DNA of 64,000 nucleotides from Prevotella sp. (GCA_017458125.1 JAFTGB010000027.1:1-64000); one strand, 5' to 3'. Positions 52,116 to 61,397 are shown, numbered from the stretch's first letter. The notes: generated by a model not told the origin, from the sequence alone. Program-made: numbers and translations.

Positions 52116-53756
52116 CTATGAACTGTACTCCGGTCCCCGCTTAATCTGCTTCAGCAGGATGCTGATTTCGACTGCCAGCATCAGCGTGAACAGCACAAGG
52201 AAGATGAAGAATGTCATGGCAACGTAGCTGCCGCTGATGTCGCTGACGCTGACCCATGTGGGCAGCATGTCCTGGATGGTCCACGGCTGACGGCCGAACT
52301 CTGCTACCAGCCATCCGCTCTCCGAGGCGATGTAGGCCAGCGGCAATAGTGCGATGGCCACCCAGTAGTGCCAGGCGGGCAGCGTGGTGATGTCGTGCGT
52401 GTCGGCAACGGTTTCGGGCAGCAGCCCGAAAGCAGCAAGCAGTCGTCTGACAATGACGCTGACGTAGGGAATGCGGAACGAGAGGATGCACATCAGTGCG
52501 AAGTAGACGATGAACAGACAGCCCAGTCCCACCATCAGCCGGAAGGCCCAGAAGTTGACGGGCACGTAAGGCACCACGTCCTTCTTGTCCTTCACGTAGC
52601 CATAGCCGAAGTAGGGCATGTTCTCGCTGATGATGTCAGCCTGTTCCTTGAGTGTGGTCTCGCTGGCACCCTCCTTCTTGGCCTTGCGGTAGGCAGCCAG
52701 TGCCGTGATGGCTTTCTTGCCACGCGCTATCTTCTCGTCGACGGAAGGCTCGCGCGTGCCGTCGGGCTTGACATATCCGTTCAGAATGTCGTTGATGCCG
52801 GGCACGTAGCCGTGCGGGTCGTCAGTGGCCATGATGCTCAGGGCGTAGGGCATGTCCACCTTCAGCGGTGCCGACTCCTCGTTCTCGTAGTCGGGCTGCT
52901 TCAGCGGGTTCACCCATGCTACGGCTGTCAGCCCCTGCTCTGTGCCGCCATTGTATAGCGCCTCCATGGCCGCCAGCTTCATGGGCTGGTACTTGGCCAC
53001 CTGCTGACCGCTGATGTGGCCGGTCAGTGCTGCCCCCACGGTGGCTATCAGTCCCACCACGGCGGCAATCTTGATGCTCTCCGTGGCTAACCGCACCTCG
53101 CGGCGCTTCATCAGATACCAGCACGACACGGCCATGACGAAGACGGCACCGATAATCCATGCCGAGATGACGGTGTGGCAGAACTTGCCCACGGCAAAAG
53201 GCGACAGGGCTACGGCCCAGAAGTCGACCATCTCGTTGCGCATGGTGTCGGGGTTGAAAGCGCAGCCCACAGGGTGCTGCATCCATGCGTTAGCCACCAG
53301 TATCCACCATGCCGAGATGGTGGCACCGAGGCCCGTGAGCCATGTTGAAGCCAAATGGAAGCCCGGCGACACCTTCTTCCAGCCGAAGTACATGACAGCC
53401 ACGAAGGTGGACTCCATGAAGAAGGCCACGATGCCCTCGATGGCTAACGGTGCCCCGAAGATGTCGCCTACGAACCAGGAATAGTTCGACCAGTTGGTGC
53501 CGAACTCAAACTCCAGGATGATGCCCGTGGCCACGCCCATGGCAAAGTTGATGCCGAAGAGACGCTGCCAGAACTTGGCGGTGTCTCGCCAGAAGATGTC
53601 GCGTTTGCGATACCAGATGGTTTCGCAGACGCCCATGATGACGGCCAGTCCGAGTGTCAGCGGTACGAACAGCCAGTGGTAGATGGCCGTCAGTGCGAAT
53701 TGCGCTCTGGCCCAGTTGATGGAGCCGGCGTCGATGTTAAGCAATAAGTCAGTCAT
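52116..53756 (-). CDS. cydA: Cytochrome bd oxidase subunit I
   Basis: A 546-residue CydA. The N-terminal helix with the heme-ligand His (RAQFALTAIYHWLFVPLTLGLAVIMG), the FGTNWSNYSWFVGDIFGAPLAIEG segment, the GHISGQQVAKYQPMKLAAMEAL start of the quinol loop and the C-terminal GRQPWTIQDMLPT are standard. It oxidises quinol and reduces O2 to water. First large gene of an operon with DUF4492 upstream and cydB downstream. Confidence 0.97.
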   Translation of the reverse strand: MTDLLLNIDAGSINWARAQFALTAIYHWLFVPLTLGLAVIMGVCETIWYRKRDIFWRDTAKFWQRLFGINFAMGVATGIILEFEFGTNWSNYSWFVGDIFGAPLAIEGIVAFFMESTFVAVMYFGWKKVSPGFHLASTWLTGLGATISAWWILVANAWMQHPVGCAFNPDTMRNEMVDFWAVALSPFAVGKFCHTVISAWIIGAVFVMAVSCWYLMKRREVRLATESIKIAAVVGLIATVGAALTGHISGQQVAKYQPMKLAAMEALYNGGTEQGLTAVAWVNPLKQPDYENEESAPLKVDMPYALSIMATDDPHGYVPGINDILNGYVKPDGTREPSVDEKIARGKKAITALAAYRKAKKEGASETTLKEQADIISENMPYFGYGYVKDKKDVVPYVPVNFWAFRLMVGLGCLFIVYFALMCILSFRIPYVSVIVRRLLAAFGLLPETVADTHDITTLPAWHYWVAIALLPLAYIASESGWLVAEFGRQPWTIQDMLPTWVSVSDISGSYVAMTFFIFLVLFTLMLAVEISILLKQIKRGPEYSS

Positions 53757-53786
53757 AAGATGTGAAATTTGGAAATTTACGATTTA
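53757..53786. repeat. Linker repeat between DUF4492 and cydA genes
   Basis: GAAATTTGGAAATTTACGATTTACTATTTG: AATTTACGATTTAC-type units like those inside the RNA methyltransferase gene (41593-41640). Confidence 0.7.
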
Positions 53787-54017
53787 CTATTTGTTTGCGG
53801 CACGGTCAATCATCTCCGTGGCCACGTAGTCAGACTCGCCTCCTTCGGGGGCGTGCTGCTTGATGAAGTCTGGAAAGAAGAACACCTTGAGGATGGCGAA
53901 CATAATGAACAGCTTGATGAGGATGACAGCCCACAGTGTGCGCCCTAATGTCATGTGGCGGAAACCGTCGGCGTAAAGGTCGTAGACCCGATAAAGAAAA
54001 CCTTGCTTTTTCGTCAT
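53787..54017 (-). CDS. DUF4492 protein upstream of cydAB
   Basis: A 76-residue protein with one membrane helix (about 24-48, TLWAVILIKLFIMFAILKVFFFPDF). DUF4492 proteins are regularly encoded just ahead of cydAB in Bacteroidetes and may play the part of a small oxidase subunit such as CydX; that role is inferred from position. Confidence 0.85.
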   Translation of the reverse strand: MTKKQGFLYRVYDLYADGFRHMTLGRTLWAVILIKLFIMFAILKVFFFPDFIKQHAPEGGESDYVATEMIDRAANK

Positions 54018-54354
54018 CGTTCCCGTTTTTCGTTAATATTTCGCAAATATACAATTTTTACGCCAAACCGCCAACTTTTTCCGTAACTTTTCGTAATCTG
54101 AAGAAAAAAATCCTTCACTGATTGCCGCCAATCAATCGTTGTAGCTGCAACGCCGCTAATTTTCCGCGCCGTGCGGAAAACGTTTCCGCGCCGTGCGGAA
54201 AACGTTTCCGCGCCGCACGGAAAATGTTTCCGCGCCGTACGGAAAATTTGACCCCACGATTGACGAACACTAATAACCGCTACAACGAACACTGCCATTC
54301 TTTCGTGGAGTGGCAGGGATTGTTTTTGCAGTGCGGAAGAATTTCATGCAAAAG
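54018..54354. other. Intergenic region between the cyd operon and the second Rpn gene
   Basis: About 340 bases without a gene. It holds the - strand -7 element TATATTTG (plus-strand CAAATATA at 54044-54051) 27 bases before the DUF4492 gene and four tandem palindromic units at 54160-54249. Open frames across the repeats on both strands were not called. Confidence 0.65.
54160..54249. repeat. Four tandem 22-bp palindromic units
   Basis: Units starting 54161, 54183, 54205 and 54227 read TTTCCGCGCCGTGCGGAAAA with the middle changing to GCAC or GTAC. Each folds into a TTTCCGC/GCGGAAA-type hairpin. The changes keep or weaken pairing only slightly. Architecture matches the 19967-20028 array although sequence differs. 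Confidence 0.95.
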
Positions 54355-54386
54355 TTTGGAGGAATGAAAAGTAATCCATATCTTTG
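54355..54386 (+). promoter_or_regulatory. Promoter of the second Rpn nuclease gene
   Basis: TTTG at 54355-54358 and TATCTTTG at 54379-54386 with a 20-base spacer, 29 bases before ATG 54416. Confidence 0.8.
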
Positions 54387-54415
54387 CAGTGAGTTCACAA
54401 ATAGAAGTAGCAATT

Positions 54416-55333
54416 ATGGGAGTGGAGATACGCGAGCGATACATAGACCCGTACACCGATTTCGGTTTCAAGAAGCTGTTCGGCACGGAGCTGAACAAAG
54501 ACCTGCTGATTAGTTTCCTGAACGCTTTGTTCAACGACAGTACGATGGAAATCAAGGACGTGAAGTACCTGAACGGTGAGCACCTTGGCGATGGCTATGG
54601 TGACCGTCGTGCCGTCTTCGACGTGTATTGTATGACAGAGGACGGCGGACGCTTCATCGTGGAGATGCAGAAAGCCGAGCAGGCCTATTTCAAGGACCGC
54701 AGCATCTACTATGCGACGTACCCCATTCGTGAGCAGGCCCCCAAGGGTGCATGGGACTACCGTCTGGAAAATGTCTATACCGTGGGTCTGCTGAACTTTA
54801 CGTTCCCTGAGGACGAGTACCCTGCCGACAGCTTTGTGCATGAGATAAAGTTGAAGGACGTGGAGGATAACCATGTATTCTACGACAAGCTGACGTTCTT
54901 CTATTTGGAGATGCCCAAGTTCAACAAGCGCGAGGACGAGCTGGTGACGATGTTCGACAAATGGATGTTTGCGCTTCGCAATCTGTCCCGTCTGATGGAT
55001 CGCCCTCAGGCATTGCAGGAGCGCGTGTTCAAGCGCCTGTTTGACCAGGCAGAGATAGCCAGCTTCACCCCCAAGGAGCGCCGTGAGTATCAGGAGAGCG
55101 TGAAGGACTACTGGGACTATTACAGCACAATGACCACTGCCCACCAGAAAGGCCGTGAAGAAGGCCGTGAAGAAGGCCGTGCTGAAGGTAGGGAAGAAGG
55201 CCGTGAAGAAGGCCGTGCCGAAGAACGTCTTGCCAATGCCCGCAGCCTGTTGGACAATGGAGTCCCGGTGGACGTCATTGTCAAGAGCCTCTGCCTGACA
55301 CCCGATGAAGTTGAGATGCTGTCAAAGAAATGA
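54416..55333 (+). CDS. Second Rpn-family PD-(D/E)XK nuclease / putative transposase
   Basis: A 305-residue Rpn-family protein, distinct from the first copy. YIDPYTDFGFKKLFGTELNKDLLISFLNALF is the typical opening, and RRAVFDVYCMTEDGGRFIVEMQKAEQAYFKDR carries the D...ExQ nuclease motif. A GREEGREEGRAEGREEGREEG run (about 243-268) precedes a short helix-turn-helix-like C-terminus (VPVDVIVKSLCLTPDEVEML). GTG 54389 was rejected as start because it lies 3 bases after the -7 element. A tandem palindrome array lies just upstream. Confidence 0.87.
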   Translation: MGVEIRERYIDPYTDFGFKKLFGTELNKDLLISFLNALFNDSTMEIKDVKYLNGEHLGDGYGDRRAVFDVYCMTEDGGRFIVEMQKAEQAYFKDRSIYYATYPIREQAPKGAWDYRLENVYTVGLLNFTFPEDEYPADSFVHEIKLKDVEDNHVFYDKLTFFYLEMPKFNKREDELVTMFDKWMFALRNLSRLMDRPQALQERVFKRLFDQAEIASFTPKERREYQESVKDYWDYYSTMTTAHQKGREEGREEGRAEGREEGREEGRAEERLANARSLLDNGVPVDVIVKSLCLTPDEVEMLSKK

Positions 55334-55412
55334 CGCACGTTAATATTATTAAATAAGGTGAATAAATACACAAAATGCGGGTTGTACGCTTGGCCGTTTG
55401 TTAGAAAAAAAC

Positions 55413-55420
55413 TAACTTTG
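55413..55420 (+). promoter_or_regulatory. -7 promoter element of the efflux operon
   Basis: TAACTTTG, 27 bases before ATG 55448; a weak TTGG at 55390-55393 lies 19 bases further upstream. Confidence 0.55.
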
Positions 55421-55447
55421 CAACTGATTTTGTAAAAAGTGCCTTTT

Positions 55448-56323
55448 ATGAATAAGAAAATTTTGGTTTCTGCCGTTGTGCTCATCGTGTTGCTGCTGGC
55501 CGGCATAGGCTATCTGGGCTACAGCCTGATGCAGGAGAAGCAGGCCAACCGCGACATGCAGGAACTGGCAGAACTGGACAAGCAGGAGATGGAGAAGGAA
55601 TACCAGAACTTTGCTGCCCAGTATAGCGAGATGAAGACATACATCAAGAACGACAGCATCATAGAACAGCTGACCGCCGAACAGGAGCGCACGCAGAAAC
55701 TGTTGGACGAGCTGAAGCGTACCCACGCCAACGACGTGGCCGAGATTACGCGCCTGAAGAAGGAGCTGGCCACGGTGCGTGCCGTGCTGCGGTCGTACGT
55801 CATACAAATAGACTCGCTAAACCAGCTGAACCAGACGCTGCAGGACGAGAACGACCGTGTGCGCTCGGAGCTGGAAGAGAGCAACCAGCAGAACCAGACG
55901 CTGACCTCGGAGAAGGCCACGCTGTCGGAGAAGGTGGCTATCGCCTCGCAGTTGGATGCCACCAACATCCGGCTGACCGCCCTGAAGAAGAAGGGTAAGA
56001 CGGCCAAGTACATCCGTGACGCCCGCGTCTTGGACGTGTCGTTCGTCATCACCAAGAACGTCACGGCCACCAACGGTGTGCGCAACGTCTACGTGCGCAT
56101 CATGACGCCGACGGGCGACGTGCTCAACGGCGGCGGCACCTTCGAGTATGCCGGTAAGCAGTTGGCATGGTCGATGATGAAGAGTGTCGAGTACACGGGC
56201 GAGGAGCTGCCCCTGTCGCTTTACTGGAACATCAACGAGTACCTTGAAGGCGGCGACTACAACGTCAGCATCTTCTGCGACGGACAGGCCATCGGCTCAA
56301 GGACGTTCACCTATATTAAATAA
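55448..56323 (+). CDS. Membrane-anchored coiled-coil protein at the head of the efflux operon
   Basis: A 291-residue protein: N-terminal membrane helix (about 5-27), long coiled coil (about 30-180; many LxxELxxL heptads, QLNQTLQDENDRVRSELEES), then a beta-rich C-terminal domain (about 195-291; VLDVSFVITKNVTATNGVRNVYVRIMTPTGDVL). No family name can be given. It ends 6 bases before the TolC gene, so it is co-transcribed with the efflux genes and may be a periplasmic accessory. Confidence 0.75.
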   Translation: MNKKILVSAVVLIVLLLAGIGYLGYSLMQEKQANRDMQELAELDKQEMEKEYQNFAAQYSEMKTYIKNDSIIEQLTAEQERTQKLLDELKRTHANDVAEITRLKKELATVRAVLRSYVIQIDSLNQLNQTLQDENDRVRSELEESNQQNQTLTSEKATLSEKVAIASQLDATNIRLTALKKKGKTAKYIRDARVLDVSFVITKNVTATNGVRNVYVRIMTPTGDVLNGGGTFEYAGKQLAWSMMKSVEYTGEELPLSLYWNINEYLEGGDYNVSIFCDGQAIGSRTFTYIK

Positions 56324-56329
56324 GTGTAA

Positions 56330-57844
56330 ATGAAGAAAAAGAACATTGGTCTTATCCTCATCTTGTCGGTGCTGGCCCCTACGGCGGCGAGTGCCCAGCG
56401 GTTGCTGTCGCTTGACAGCTGCCGTGCCATGGCACTGCGCAACAACAAGCAGCTCAGCGTCTCCAAGGTGAAGCAGGAGGTGGCTGCCAACCTGCGCAAG
56501 TCGGCACGTACCAAGTACCTGCCGCACGTCAGCGCGCTGGGAGCCTACGAGTGGACCAGCAAGGAAATCTCGCTGTTGAGCGACGACCAGAAGAGTGCCC
56601 TCTCCAATTTGGGCACCAACCTGTCGACGGCTGCCAGCGGTCAGGCCGGGCAGGTCATCGAGCAGGTGCCGCAGACCGCCTGGCAGGCCTTGGGACTCTT
56701 GGGCATCACCCCCGAGCTGTTGCAGCAGCAGTTAGGTACGGTGATGGGTGAGTTGGGGGCTGTGGGCAACGGCCTCGGCCAGAAAGTGGTTAACGCCTTG
56801 CGCACCGACACCCGCAACATGTTTGCCGGTGCCGTCATGGTGACGCAGCCCGTGTTTATGGGTGGTGCTATCGTGGCCATGAACAAGATGGCCGACATCG
56901 GCGAGGAGATGGCCGCCAACTCCTACGAGGCGAAGCGCCAGCTCACGCTCTACAATATCGACAAAGCCTACTGGCAGGTGGTGTCGCTGCACCACAAGCA
57001 GCAGTTGGCCGAGAGCTATCTGGACTTGGTGAAGAAGCTGGACGGCGACGTCCAGAAGATGATACGCGAGGGTGTGGCTACCCGTTCTGAGGGACTGAGC
57101 GTCAGCGTCAAGGTGAACGAGGCCGAGATGGCCCTCACCACGGTCAACGACGGCTTGGTGCTGTCGAAGATGCTGCTGTGCCAGCTCTGCGGACTGCCCT
57201 TAGACGAGCAGGTGACGCTGGCCGACGAAGTGAGCAAAGACCTGAGCATCGTCAGCGACGACTCTCAACTCTCAACTTTCAACGCTCAGCTGATAGACAA
57301 CCGTCCCGAGCTGAAGCAGTTGCAGAACATGGTGGACATGAGCCGCCAGCTGACCAACATCCTGAAGGCTGGCAACCTGCCGCAGGTGGCGCTGACCGGC
57401 GGCTATGCCGTCACCAACCCCAATCTGTTCAACAGCTTCCAGCGTAAGTTCGGCGGCATGTGGAACGTGGGCGTGCTGGTGCGCGTGCCCATCTGGAACT
57501 GGGGCGACGTAGCCTACAAGGTGCGTGCCTCGAAGGGAGCCACCGCCATTGCCACCCTGGAACTGCAGGACGCCCGCGAGAAGATAGCGCTGCAAGTCAA
57601 CCAGAGCAGCTTCCGTGTGGGGGAGGCCAACAAGAAGTTAGCCATGGCCCAAACCAACATCAGGAAAGCCGACGAGAACCTGCGCACGGCCAACCTCGGT
57701 TTCCGCGAAGGTGTCATCTCGTCGACCACCGTCATGGAGGCCCAGACGGCATGGCTGCAGGCCCAGTCGCAGAAGATTGACGCCGAAATCGACGTCCGTC
57801 TGAGCCGTGTCAACCTGCAGAAAGCGCTGGGTACGCTAAAATAA
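56330..57844 (+). CDS. TolC family outer-membrane efflux protein
   Basis: A 504-residue TolC-type channel with signal peptide (1-20) and two OEP repeats (SLDSCRAMALRNNKQLSVSKVKQEVA...; DNRPELKQLQNMVDMSRQLTNILKAGNLPQVALTGGY). The C-terminus has the usual EGVISSTTVMEAQTAWLQAQSQKIDAEIDVRLSRVNLQKALG. Between the two repeats, DDSQLSTFNAQL (about 309-319) is encoded by CTCTCAACTCTCAACTTTCAAC, linker-type repeat DNA. Confidence 0.93.
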   Translation: MKKKNIGLILILSVLAPTAASAQRLLSLDSCRAMALRNNKQLSVSKVKQEVAANLRKSARTKYLPHVSALGAYEWTSKEISLLSDDQKSALSNLGTNLSTAASGQAGQVIEQVPQTAWQALGLLGITPELLQQQLGTVMGELGAVGNGLGQKVVNALRTDTRNMFAGAVMVTQPVFMGGAIVAMNKMADIGEEMAANSYEAKRQLTLYNIDKAYWQVVSLHHKQQLAESYLDLVKKLDGDVQKMIREGVATRSEGLSVSVKVNEAEMALTTVNDGLVLSKMLLCQLCGLPLDEQVTLADEVSKDLSIVSDDSQLSTFNAQLIDNRPELKQLQNMVDMSRQLTNILKAGNLPQVALTGGYAVTNPNLFNSFQRKFGGMWNVGVLVRVPIWNWGDVAYKVRASKGATAIATLELQDAREKIALQVNQSSFRVGEANKKLAMAQTNIRKADENLRTANLGFREGVISSTTVMEAQTAWLQAQSQKIDAEIDVRLSRVNLQKALGTLK

Positions 57845-57896
57845 TTGAGAACTGAAAACCGAAAATTGAAAATTGTAAATCGAAAATAAAAAAGAG
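57845..57896. repeat. Linker repeat between tolC and hlyD genes
   Basis: TTGAGAACTGAAAACCGAAAATTGAAAATTGTAAATCGAAAAT: GAAAATTG and AAATCGAAA units. Confidence 0.8.
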
Positions 57897-58880
57897 ATGA
57901 GCGCTAAAACACAGCATAACAACATCCTGTACGCAATCATCGGATTTGCGGCAGCCGTGGCCGTCGTGGCCTTGATAGGATATTTTACCTTGGGTCGTGA
58001 ACCGGAGCTGATACAGGGACAGGTCGAGGTCAGTGAGTACCGCGTGTCGAGCAAAGTGCCGGGACGCATCCTTGAACTGCGCGTCAAGGAGGGCGACTAC
58101 GTCAAGGTGGGCGACACGCTGGCCATCCTCGACGCCCCGGAGGTGCGCGCCAAGATGGAGCAGGCGCAGAGCGCGGAGAACGCCGCCGCCGCCTTGGAGC
58201 TGAAAGCCCAGAACGGTGCCCGCGAGGAGCAGATACGCGGAGCCTACAACGTGCTGCAGCAGGCCAAGGCCGGACTGGAGATTGCCGAGAAGTCGTACCA
58301 GCGCATCCAGCGCCTGTTTGACGAGGGCGTCGTCAGCGCGCAGAAGCGTGACGAGGTGTATGCCAGCTACAAAGCCATGGAGGCTCAGTGCAAGGCAGCC
58401 GAAAGCCAGTACGACATGGCACGCAACGGTGCCCGCCGCGAAGACAAGCTGGCCGCCGCCGCACAGGTGGGCCGTGCCCGCGGTGCCGTGCAGGAGGTGA
58501 ACAGCTACATCCACGAGACAGTGCAGACCGCCCAGATGGAGGGCGAGGTCACCGACGTGTTCCCCAAGGTGGGCGAACTGGTCGGCACGGGGTCGCCCAT
58601 TATGAGTGTCGCCGTCATGACCGACATGTGGGGCACGTTCAACGTGCGCGAAGACCAGCTCGGCGGCATGGAGGTGGGCAAGACGTTCAAGGCTTTCGTC
58701 CCCGCCTTCAACAAAGAGATAGAGATGAAGGTCTACTACATGAAGGACATGGGCTCGTACGCTGTGTGGAAGGCCACCAAGACCAACGGCCAGTACGACC
58801 TGAAGACCTTCGAGGTGAAGGCCCGTCCGGTGGAGAAGTTCGACGGTCTGCGTCCGGGCATGAGCTTGATAGTAAAATGA
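57897..58880 (+). CDS. HlyD/membrane-fusion protein
   Basis: A 327-residue periplasmic adaptor: membrane anchor (about 10-31), biotinyl-lipoyl-like half (VSSKVPGRILELRVKEGDYVKVGDTLAILDAPE), a helical hairpin (about 80-195), and the second half with GEVTDVFPKVGELVGTGSPIMSV. It links the inner-membrane permeases to TolC. It belongs to the efflux operon. Confidence 0.93.
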   Translation: MSAKTQHNNILYAIIGFAAAVAVVALIGYFTLGREPELIQGQVEVSEYRVSSKVPGRILELRVKEGDYVKVGDTLAILDAPEVRAKMEQAQSAENAAAALELKAQNGAREEQIRGAYNVLQQAKAGLEIAEKSYQRIQRLFDEGVVSAQKRDEVYASYKAMEAQCKAAESQYDMARNGARREDKLAAAAQVGRARGAVQEVNSYIHETVQTAQMEGEVTDVFPKVGELVGTGSPIMSVAVMTDMWGTFNVREDQLGGMEVGKTFKAFVPAFNKEIEMKVYYMKDMGSYAVWKATKTNGQYDLKTFEVKARPVEKFDGLRPGMSLIVK

Positions 58881-58929
58881 TGAATGACGAATGTTGAATG
58901 GCGAGTTACATTCAACAATCCACATTGAC
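58881..58929. repeat. Linker repeat between hlyD and the first permease
   Basis: TGATGAATGACGAATGTTGAATGGCG: GAATGAC/GAATGTT units, followed by ACATTCAACAATCCACATT, which partly reverses them. Confidence 0.6.
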
Positions 58930-60099
58930 ATGACGGTAGTTAGGCAGATATTTGAAATCATGATGCGGGAGTTGCTGATTCTGCGCCAGAATCACATCTA
59001 CCGTCTCTGCATGGTGCTCTTTCCCGTGTTCGTCATCGTCTTCTTCACGTCGATGATGGACGACGGCGTGCCCTCGGAGCTGCCAGTGGCCGTGGTCGAC
59101 CTCGACAATACCTCCACGTCGCGCTCGCTGACGCGCAGGTTAGACGCCTTCCAGATGTCGAAGGTGGTAGCGCGCTATCCCAGCGTGTCGGAAGCCCGCC
59201 GCGCCATACAGCGCAACGAAATCTACGGTTTCCTCTACATTCCCAAGGGTACCACCGACAAGCTGCTGGCCAGCCGTCAGCCCAAGATTTCCTATTACTA
59301 TACCAACACCACGCTGGCCGCAGGCTCCATGGTGATGAAGGACATGAAGACCATCTCCACCTTAGGCTCCGCCGCAGTGGGGCAGGCCATGCTGAAAGCC
59401 CGTGGTGCCACCGACCGGCAGGTGCAGGCCGCCCTGCAGCCCATCCGTGTCGACTTGCACCAGATAGCCAACCCGTGGAGCAACTATAATGTCTACCTCA
59501 CCACGGTCATGGTGCCGGGCATACTGATGCTCTTCATTTTCCTCATCTCTACCTACTCGTTAGGCACCGAGCTGAAGTTCAACTCGTCGAAGAAGTGGTT
59601 GGAGATGGCCGACGGCAACATGCTGGTGGCGCTCACGGGCAAGTTCCTGCCGCAGGCCATCATCTGGCTGGCCATTGTCTTCGGCTACCAGTGGTACGTG
59701 TTCTACCATTTAGGCTTCCCCCACTCGGGGTCGCCGTGGATGCTCGTGCTCCTCGGTGTGATGCAGGTGTCCGCCTCGCAAGGCTTCGGCATCTTCGCCT
59801 TCGGACTGATGCCCTCGCTGCGCATGTCGATGAGTATCTCGTCGCTGTGGGCCGTGCTCAGCATTTCGATGGCCGGTTCGGCGTTCCCCGTCATGGGCAT
59901 GGACGCTCCCCTGCAGTCGCTGTCGTGGCTGTTCCCCCTGCGCCACTACTGGATGATTTACCAGGCGTGCGTGTTCAACGGTTTCCCCCTCATTGAGGCG
60001 TGGTTCCATTTTGCTGCCTTGGCCGCCTTCATGCTGCTGCCGTGGCTCGTTGTTAAGAAGATTAAGAATGCCATGCTGACCTATGTCTATATTCCGTAA
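58930..60099 (+). CDS. ABC-2 type permease 1
   Basis: A 389-residue membrane protein: N-terminal helix (about 25-42), a large extracytoplasmic domain (VAVVDLDNTSTSRSLTRRLDAFQMSKVV), then five to six helices (about 190-385), the ABC2_membrane_3 (YhhJ/YbhR-like) layout. Start ATG 58930 avoids translating the linker repeat. It overlaps the next permease by 17 bases. Confidence 0.88.
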   Translation: MTVVRQIFEIMMRELLILRQNHIYRLCMVLFPVFVIVFFTSMMDDGVPSELPVAVVDLDNTSTSRSLTRRLDAFQMSKVVARYPSVSEARRAIQRNEIYGFLYIPKGTTDKLLASRQPKISYYYTNTTLAAGSMVMKDMKTISTLGSAAVGQAMLKARGATDRQVQAALQPIRVDLHQIANPWSNYNVYLTTVMVPGILMLFIFLISTYSLGTELKFNSSKKWLEMADGNMLVALTGKFLPQAIIWLAIVFGYQWYVFYHLGFPHSGSPWMLVLLGVMQVSASQGFGIFAFGLMPSLRMSMSISSLWAVLSISMAGSAFPVMGMDAPLQSLSWLFPLRHYWMIYQACVFNGFPLIEAWFHFAALAAFMLLPWLVVKKIKNAMLTYVYIP

Positions 60100-61351
60100 C
60101 ATATACAAGGACATCGAGGACGCCTGCTTCATCTGGTGGAAAGAGATGCGGCGCGTGGTGAAGGACGAGGGCGTGCTCATCTTCTTCATCTTGGTGCCCT
60201 TAGCCTATCCGCTGCTCTACTCGTGGATATACAACAACGAGGTGGTGCGCGACGTGCCCGTGTGCGTGGTCGACAACTCGCACTCGCAGCTCTCGCGGCA
60301 GTTCATCCGCATGTGCGACGCCTCGCCCGATGTCCATATCAAATACTACGCCCAGGACTTGGACGAAGCCAAGTCGCTGGTCAGCCGCCAGCTGGTCAAG
60401 GGCGTCTACCTCATCCCCTCCAGCTTCGAGGCCGACACCTACGGCATGAGGCAGGGCGTCGTCAGCGTCTACTGCGACATGAGCCTGATGCTCACCTACA
60501 AGGCCATCTACCAGACGGCCCAGATGGTGACCATGGAGATGGGTACGAAGCTGAAGAAGCAGGTGGGTGGCAGCTATACCGCTCGCGACGCTGCCATACA
60601 GACCAAACCGCTCGACACCGACGACGTGCCGCTGTTCAGTCCTGCCGGAGGCTACGGCTCGGGCATACTGCCTGCCGTCCTCATGCTCATACTGCAGCAG
60701 ACGCTGGTCTTGGGCATCGGACTCTCGGCCGGTACGGCGCGCGACGAGAACCCCTACCGCATGTTGGTGCCCATTGGCGACACGCGCTACTCAAGTACCA
60801 TGCCCATCGTCTTAGGCAAGGCGCTGTGCTACCTCATGATATTCATGGTCATGGGCACATGGCTCTCGGCTGCCGTCCCGCGTCTGTTCCACTTCCCGCA
60901 GTTGGCCACATGGCAGTCGCTGCTGTGGATGATGCTGCCCTACACGCTGGCCTGCATCTTCTTCGGCATGATGGTGTCGTGCATGGTGAAGTATCGCGAG
61001 AATGTCATGCTCATGGTCGTCTTCGTCTCCGTACCCCTGCTGTTCCTGACCGGCGTGTCGTGGCCGCAGAGCAGCATACCCAGCTATTGGCAGGGTGTCA
61101 GCTGGCTCTTCCCCAGCACCTTCGGCGCACGGGCCTACATCAGGCTCAACACCATGGGCGCCAGCTTCAGCGACGTGCTGCCCGAGATACGCATCCTCTG
61201 GATACAGGCCTTCTGCTACTTCGTGCTGACCATCTGCGTCTACCGCTTCCAGATTTATCAAGCCCGCATCCACGCCAAGGAGCGCCTGCAGTTCCTGCGT
61301 CACAACCGCGCCTCGCGCTTGGCCGAGGAGGCTGCCGCACACCAGTCTTGA
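60083..61351 (+). CDS. ABC-2 type permease 2
   Basis: A 422-residue paralogue of the first permease: N-terminal helix, extracytoplasmic domain (VPVCVVDNSHSQLSRQFIRMCDASPDV), five to six helices and a basic cytoplasmic tail. The two permeases probably pair. No ATP-binding subunit is encoded in the operon or nearby, so either an unlinked ATPase is used or export is energised differently. Confidence 0.88.
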   Translation: MSIFRNIYKDIEDACFIWWKEMRRVVKDEGVLIFFILVPLAYPLLYSWIYNNEVVRDVPVCVVDNSHSQLSRQFIRMCDASPDVHIKYYAQDLDEAKSLVSRQLVKGVYLIPSSFEADTYGMRQGVVSVYCDMSLMLTYKAIYQTAQMVTMEMGTKLKKQVGGSYTARDAAIQTKPLDTDDVPLFSPAGGYGSGILPAVLMLILQQTLVLGIGLSAGTARDENPYRMLVPIGDTRYSSTMPIVLGKALCYLMIFMVMGTWLSAAVPRLFHFPQLATWQSLLWMMLPYTLACIFFGMMVSCMVKYRENVMLMVVFVSVPLLFLTGVSWPQSSIPSYWQGVSWLFPSTFGARAYIRLNTMGASFSDVLPEIRILWIQAFCYFVLTICVYRFQIYQARIHAKERLQFLRHNRASRLAEEAAAHQS

Positions 61352-61397
61352 AACGGCACTGTGTTCAGCATGATGACTGTCAAAAGGTAACATTTCA

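Noticed and set aside
54160..54249. CRISPR array
   Set aside because: The 22-base units are directly contiguous, with no unique spacers and no cas genes in the window.
54014..54298. Open frames on both strands through the 22-bp palindrome array
   Set aside because: They translate the repeat (FRTARK and SAPCGK strings) and overlap promoter elements.
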